Origin: an uncultured Propionibacteriaceae bacterium
GTDB taxonomy: Bacteria > Actinomycetota > Actinomycetes > Propionibacteriales > Propionibacteriaceae
DNA length: 64,000 bases
Reading direction: 5' to 3'
Assembly (NCBI GenBank): GCA_937965785.1
Contig: CALCKT010000028.1
Coordinates: 1-64,000, forward strand
Of this stretch, positions 61,609 through 64,000 are shown piece after piece. The position numbers and the translations under genes were made by a program. The notes beneath the pieces are model-generated. The model made no database searches, was not told where the DNA came from, and worked only from the letters and a program-made list of their open reading frames with translations. Within the stretch, counting starts at the first letter, position 1. Each line of letters starts with the position of its first letter.

Positions 61609-61817
61609 CGGTGTTGTACTGAGGAAACCAGGTGCGCCGAAGACGAGTTTGGGACTGCTCCACCTCGGCAGGATGAGCTGATCGCACCCGCCGGGAATTC
61701 ACGAAATGGGTCGGGCAATGGCGATCGCTGGAGCGGGCTCGGCCGGGTGCCATCGAACATCTGTGCGCCCGCTATGAGCAGTGCCGGCAGAGTGAGGGCC
61801 TGGGCTGAGGTGGTTCC
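61609..61817. other. Intergenic, with a possible short C-terminal relic
   Basis: Between convergent tgt and the transporter. A frame reads REFTKWVGQWRSLERARPG then AIEHLCARYEQCRQSEGLG before a TGA near 61809. It is protein-like but only about 43 codons after an in-frame stop, without a credible start; possibly the tail of a lost gene. Confidence 0.3.
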
Positions 61818-62507
61818 TCAAACCCTGGTGAGTTCGGGCTCGTGACTGCGCACCAGGCTGATCACCCGGTAGGTGAGCGGCAGCAGAGCGGCCTCCACAC
61901 CGACCTTGAACAGGTAACCGACGACGATGTAGTTCAGCATGGTGCCGCCGTCGATCTGCCCGCCGAAGGCGATCAGGCAGAAGACGGTGGTGTCGGCCGC
62001 CTCACCCACCACGGTGGAGCCCAACAGGCGCTTCCACAGGCCACCTTTCTCCCGCCGCTGCTTCAGTTTCACGAGCACCCAGGCGTTCAGGAACTGCCCG
62101 ACCAGATATCCCACCAGGGAGGCCGCGACGATGCGCGGGACGAAACCGAGGACGGCGACGAACGCGTCCTGGTTCTCGTAGCCGGGTGCCGCAGGGGCGG
62201 CGCCGACCGCCAGGAAGGTGAGCGATGCGAGCAGCGAGACCCCGAAACCCAGGAGAATGGCACGCCGCGCCCCTCGCATCCCGAACACCTCCGCCAGGAC
62301 GTCGCCCAGCACGTAGGTGAGGGGGAACAGCAGCGCTCCACCGTCGGTGATGATCGGCAGAACCGGCAGCCCGACTGGCGACCACTCGGGGCCGAAGGCG
62401 ATCAGCTTGGTGGCGGCGACGTTGGAGATCAGCAGCAGCGAGACGAACAACGCCACCACAAGGTCGTAGTTGCCGCGGGCGCGGGAGAAGGTATCCGGCT
62501 GGGTCAC
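61818..62507 (-). CDS. Queuosine-precursor transporter (YhhQ/QPTR family)
   Basis: A 229-residue membrane protein with about six helices. Features: YDLVVALFVSLLLISNVAAT, ITDGGALLFPLTYVLGDVL and EVFG with the conserved acidic residues, then STVVGEAADTTVFCLIAF. YhhQ imports preQ0/preQ1 or queuine. It stands next to tgt, convergently; the pair forms a queuosine salvage route. ATG 62507. Confidence 0.9.
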   Translation of the reverse strand: MTQPDTFSRARGNYDLVVALFVSLLLISNVAATKLIAFGPEWSPVGLPVLPIITDGGALLFPLTYVLGDVLAEVFGMRGARRAILLGFGVSLLASLTFLAVGAAPAAPGYENQDAFVAVLGFVPRIVAASLVGYLVGQFLNAWVLVKLKQRREKGGLWKRLLGSTVVGEAADTTVFCLIAFGGQIDGGTMLNYIVVGYLFKVGVEAALLPLTYRVISLVRSHEPELTRV

Positions 62508-62588
62508 CGTGGAATCTTACGTCGCGGCCGGGGGATGAGTTCAAATGCGGTTTACGTCTTGAAGGCGTAGTGGTGGCAGTATTGGTTC

Positions 62589-63020
62589 ATGGAAGACATC
62601 GTCGACTTAAACACCCAGGTTCCCGAGGAAGCCGAGCAGCTGGATCAGTTGCAGGAGGGGGACTCCCTGATCAACCGCGGCGTGGACGATGTGCTCGATG
62701 AGGGCTACACCGCCCCCGAACGGTGGTCGGTGGGCCAGGGATTCGGAAACACGCTCGCGGAGATGCAGCGAGGGGAGACCATCGAGCAACGTATCCGTCA
62801 GGAGCAACCGGAGGTCGTCCGCGACGACACGCCGTGGAATCCGGGAGGGGAGGATCGTCAGGTCGGGCGGGAACGCGCGGGGCGGCTGATGCGGGTGCAG
62901 GGCTCGGGTGGTGAGGACACACTCGGTGTGGACGTCGGGTTCGCCGGCGGGGCGGCGAGCGCCGAGGAGGCCGCCATGCACATCATCCGTGACGATCAGG
63001 ACGAGGAAGACGATTTCTGA
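62589..63020 (+). CDS. DUF5709-family protein
   Basis: A 143-residue acidic, mostly helical/disordered actinobacterial protein: EQLDQLQEGDSLINRGVDDV, then LDEGYTAPERWS, ETIEQRIRQEQPEV, and GRLMRVQGSGGEDTLGVDVG. The C-terminus ends AAMHIIRDDQDEEDDF. Function unknown; conserved in actinobacteria. ATG 62589, with TATTGG just upstream as a possible -10. Confidence 0.8.
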   Translation: MEDIVDLNTQVPEEAEQLDQLQEGDSLINRGVDDVLDEGYTAPERWSVGQGFGNTLAEMQRGETIEQRIRQEQPEVVRDDTPWNPGGEDRQVGRERAGRLMRVQGSGGEDTLGVDVGFAGGAASAEEAAMHIIRDDQDEEDDF

Positions 63021-63066
63021 TCGGGGACAGCCACGGCGAGGTCGCTGTTCCCGGACTCCCCGCCGG

Positions 63067-64000
63067 TCATTGCCCCACGGTGGGGACCGGCGGTTCGGCT
63101 CCTTTGTTCCGGCGCGTCCTGGGTGCCGCTGACGATGTGCGAACCACCAGGCTGGTCGGGATGGTGACCCGCCCCGGGGAGGCGCCGGGGTCGGCGATCC
63201 GGCGCAGCAACGCCTCGGCGCAGGCCACTCCGACATCGAAGGCGTGATTGTCCACGGTGGTGAGGTCCAGGAAACGGCTCCGGGCGAGCTGTGAGTTGTC
63301 GAAGCCGATCAGTGACATGTCGCCCGGGACCTCGTATCCGGTTTCGCGCAGCGCGGCGCGCGCCCCCAGGGCCATGGTGTCATTGGCCGCGAAAACCGCG
63401 GTCAACCCGGGATGTGTCCGCAACAGCTCGGTGGTTCCCAGATAACCGCCCTCCTCATTGGTCGGGTTCTTGAATCCCTGGATCAGGGGCTCCAGGCCCG
63501 CCGATTCCATGAAATCCGAGTACGCCCTGCGGCGGATGTCGGCGGAGCCACCGGCACCGGTGACGTGGCCGATGCGTTCGTGTCCCAGGCAACGCAGGTG
63601 TTCCATCAGGAGGTTCACTCCCCGGGCCTGGTCGCTGCCGATCAGGTCGGCCCCCTCGATGGTGTTGCACCGCGTGCCCTCCAGCACCGTGGGAACACCC
63701 AGGTCCTCGAAGTCCCGTCCCGGTTCCGCCGCCACGACCAGGGCGTCGACCTGGGTGTCGCGGAACCCGTCGACGGCGTTCATGGTGGTGCCGTCCAGCG
63801 TGAAGTGCTCCCTCACCGCGACGTGGAAACCGTGTGGTCCCATCGTGGTGCGCAGGCCGTTCAGCAGCTCGACGAACCACGGGTTGCGGAAGTCGTCGAT
63901 CACCAGGCCGATGGTCCGTGTCCGGTTGCTGGCCAGGGAGGAGGCCGCCTGGCTGCGCCGGTAACCGAGTTTCCGGATCGCGTTCCGGACCGCCTCCCGT
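63067..64000 (-). CDS. LacI-family transcriptional regulator (N-terminus beyond the window)
   Basis: About 311 codons visible on the minus strand, cut by the right edge. The first visible residues REAVRNAIRKLGYRRSQAAS are the end of the LacI HTH/hinge region. Next comes SLASNRTRTIGLVIDD, the PBP1-like sugar-binding domain (VFAANDTMALGARAALRETG then DMSLIGFDNSQLARSRFLDL and TTVDN), and a C-terminus ending SSAAPRTRRNK then GAEPPVPTVGQ. It probably represses a sugar utilisation operon upstream of the window edge. Confidence 0.88.
   Translation of the reverse strand, partial: REAVRNAIRKLGYRRSQAASSLASNRTRTIGLVIDDFRNPWFVELLNGLRTTMGPHGFHVAVREHFTLDGTTMNAVDGFRDTQVDALVVAAEPGRDFEDLGVPTVLEGTRCNTIEGADLIGSDQARGVNLLMEHLRCLGHERIGHVTGAGGSADIRRRAYSDFMESAGLEPLIQGFKNPTNEEGGYLGTTELLRTHPGLTAVFAANDTMALGARAALRETGYEVPGDMSLIGFDNSQLARSRFLDLTTVDNHAFDVGVACAEALLRRIADPGASPGRVTIPTSLVVRTSSAAPRTRRNKGAEPPVPTVGQ

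Noticed and set aside
61685..61811. Short frame after tgt as a real small gene
   Set aside because: About 43 codons following an in-frame stop, no start codon with a ribosome-binding site and no recognisable family; kept only as a possible relic.
1..64000. tRNA, rRNA, riboswitch, prophage or biosynthetic gene cluster
   Set aside because: No cloverleaf, rRNA-like stretch, known riboswitch core, phage structural gene or clustered biosynthetic enzymes were seen by eye. A tRNAscan/Infernal run would settle the RNA part.

Overview
The window is high-G+C DNA, dense with genes, with many GTG starts, ATGA/GTGA stop-start overlaps and short intergenic gaps. The gene content is actinobacterial: DUF3097, DUF5709 and DUF4192 proteins, a CIRCE-controlled hrcA-dnaJ pair, a KmtR-type metal sensor, and the chromosomal series comEA-comEC-holA / rpsT-lepA / hemW / hrcA-dnaJ-rsmE. 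A Propionibacteriaceae-like host is my best guess, from gene content only. No rRNA, tRNA, CRISPR array, prophage or intact insertion sequence was recognised.

Layout. 0-2.3 kb is a decayed accessory patch: a PNPOx-like flavoprotein, relics of a membrane protein and of a recombinase, and a lower-G+C AAC(3)-I-like acetyltransferase. 2.5-14.5 kb holds a YbjN-like protein, two methyltransferases, a YeiH-type transporter, serine ammonia-lyase (sdaA), a TetR-controlled ABC exporter, a hydrolase and a cupin. 14.5-19.9 kb has a KmtR-like ArsR/MFS pair and an Mre11/Rad50-like pair with unusual motifs. 19.9-32 kb has a FetB-like permease, a metallopeptidase, an L,D-transpeptidase lipoprotein, a DMT transporter, a PfkB kinase, a FAD/Fe-S lactate- or glycolate-type dehydrogenase, a two-component system and an acyltransferase. 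32-34.1 kb is a secreted 5'-nucleotidase behind a PHO-box-like repeat array.

34.3-63 kb is the conserved competence/replication/translation/heat-shock backbone, interrupted by modules. These are DUF1846 between holA and rpsT; a methyltransferase relic and a sugar ABC operon between lepA and hemW; and a 10-kb block between hemW and hrcA. That block holds a WYL regulator with a DinB protein, an NrtR-like regulator with SPFH and NAD-kinase-like genes, a YtrA-type GntR/ABC operon, DUF3097, a histidinol-phosphatase-like enzyme and an MBL hydrolase. The right end has a lipid-kinase-like gene, tgt with a convergent queuosine-precursor transporter (a salvage pair), DUF5709, and a LacI regulator cut by the window edge.

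Best candidate for an undescribed system: the divergent NrtR-like / SPFH / NAD-kinase-like cluster at 48.5-51.1 kb. A small palindrome there overlaps the -35 box of a near-consensus promoter. Second is the SbcD/SbcC-like pair at 16.2-19.8 kb, which has swapped metal ligands and no zinc hook.
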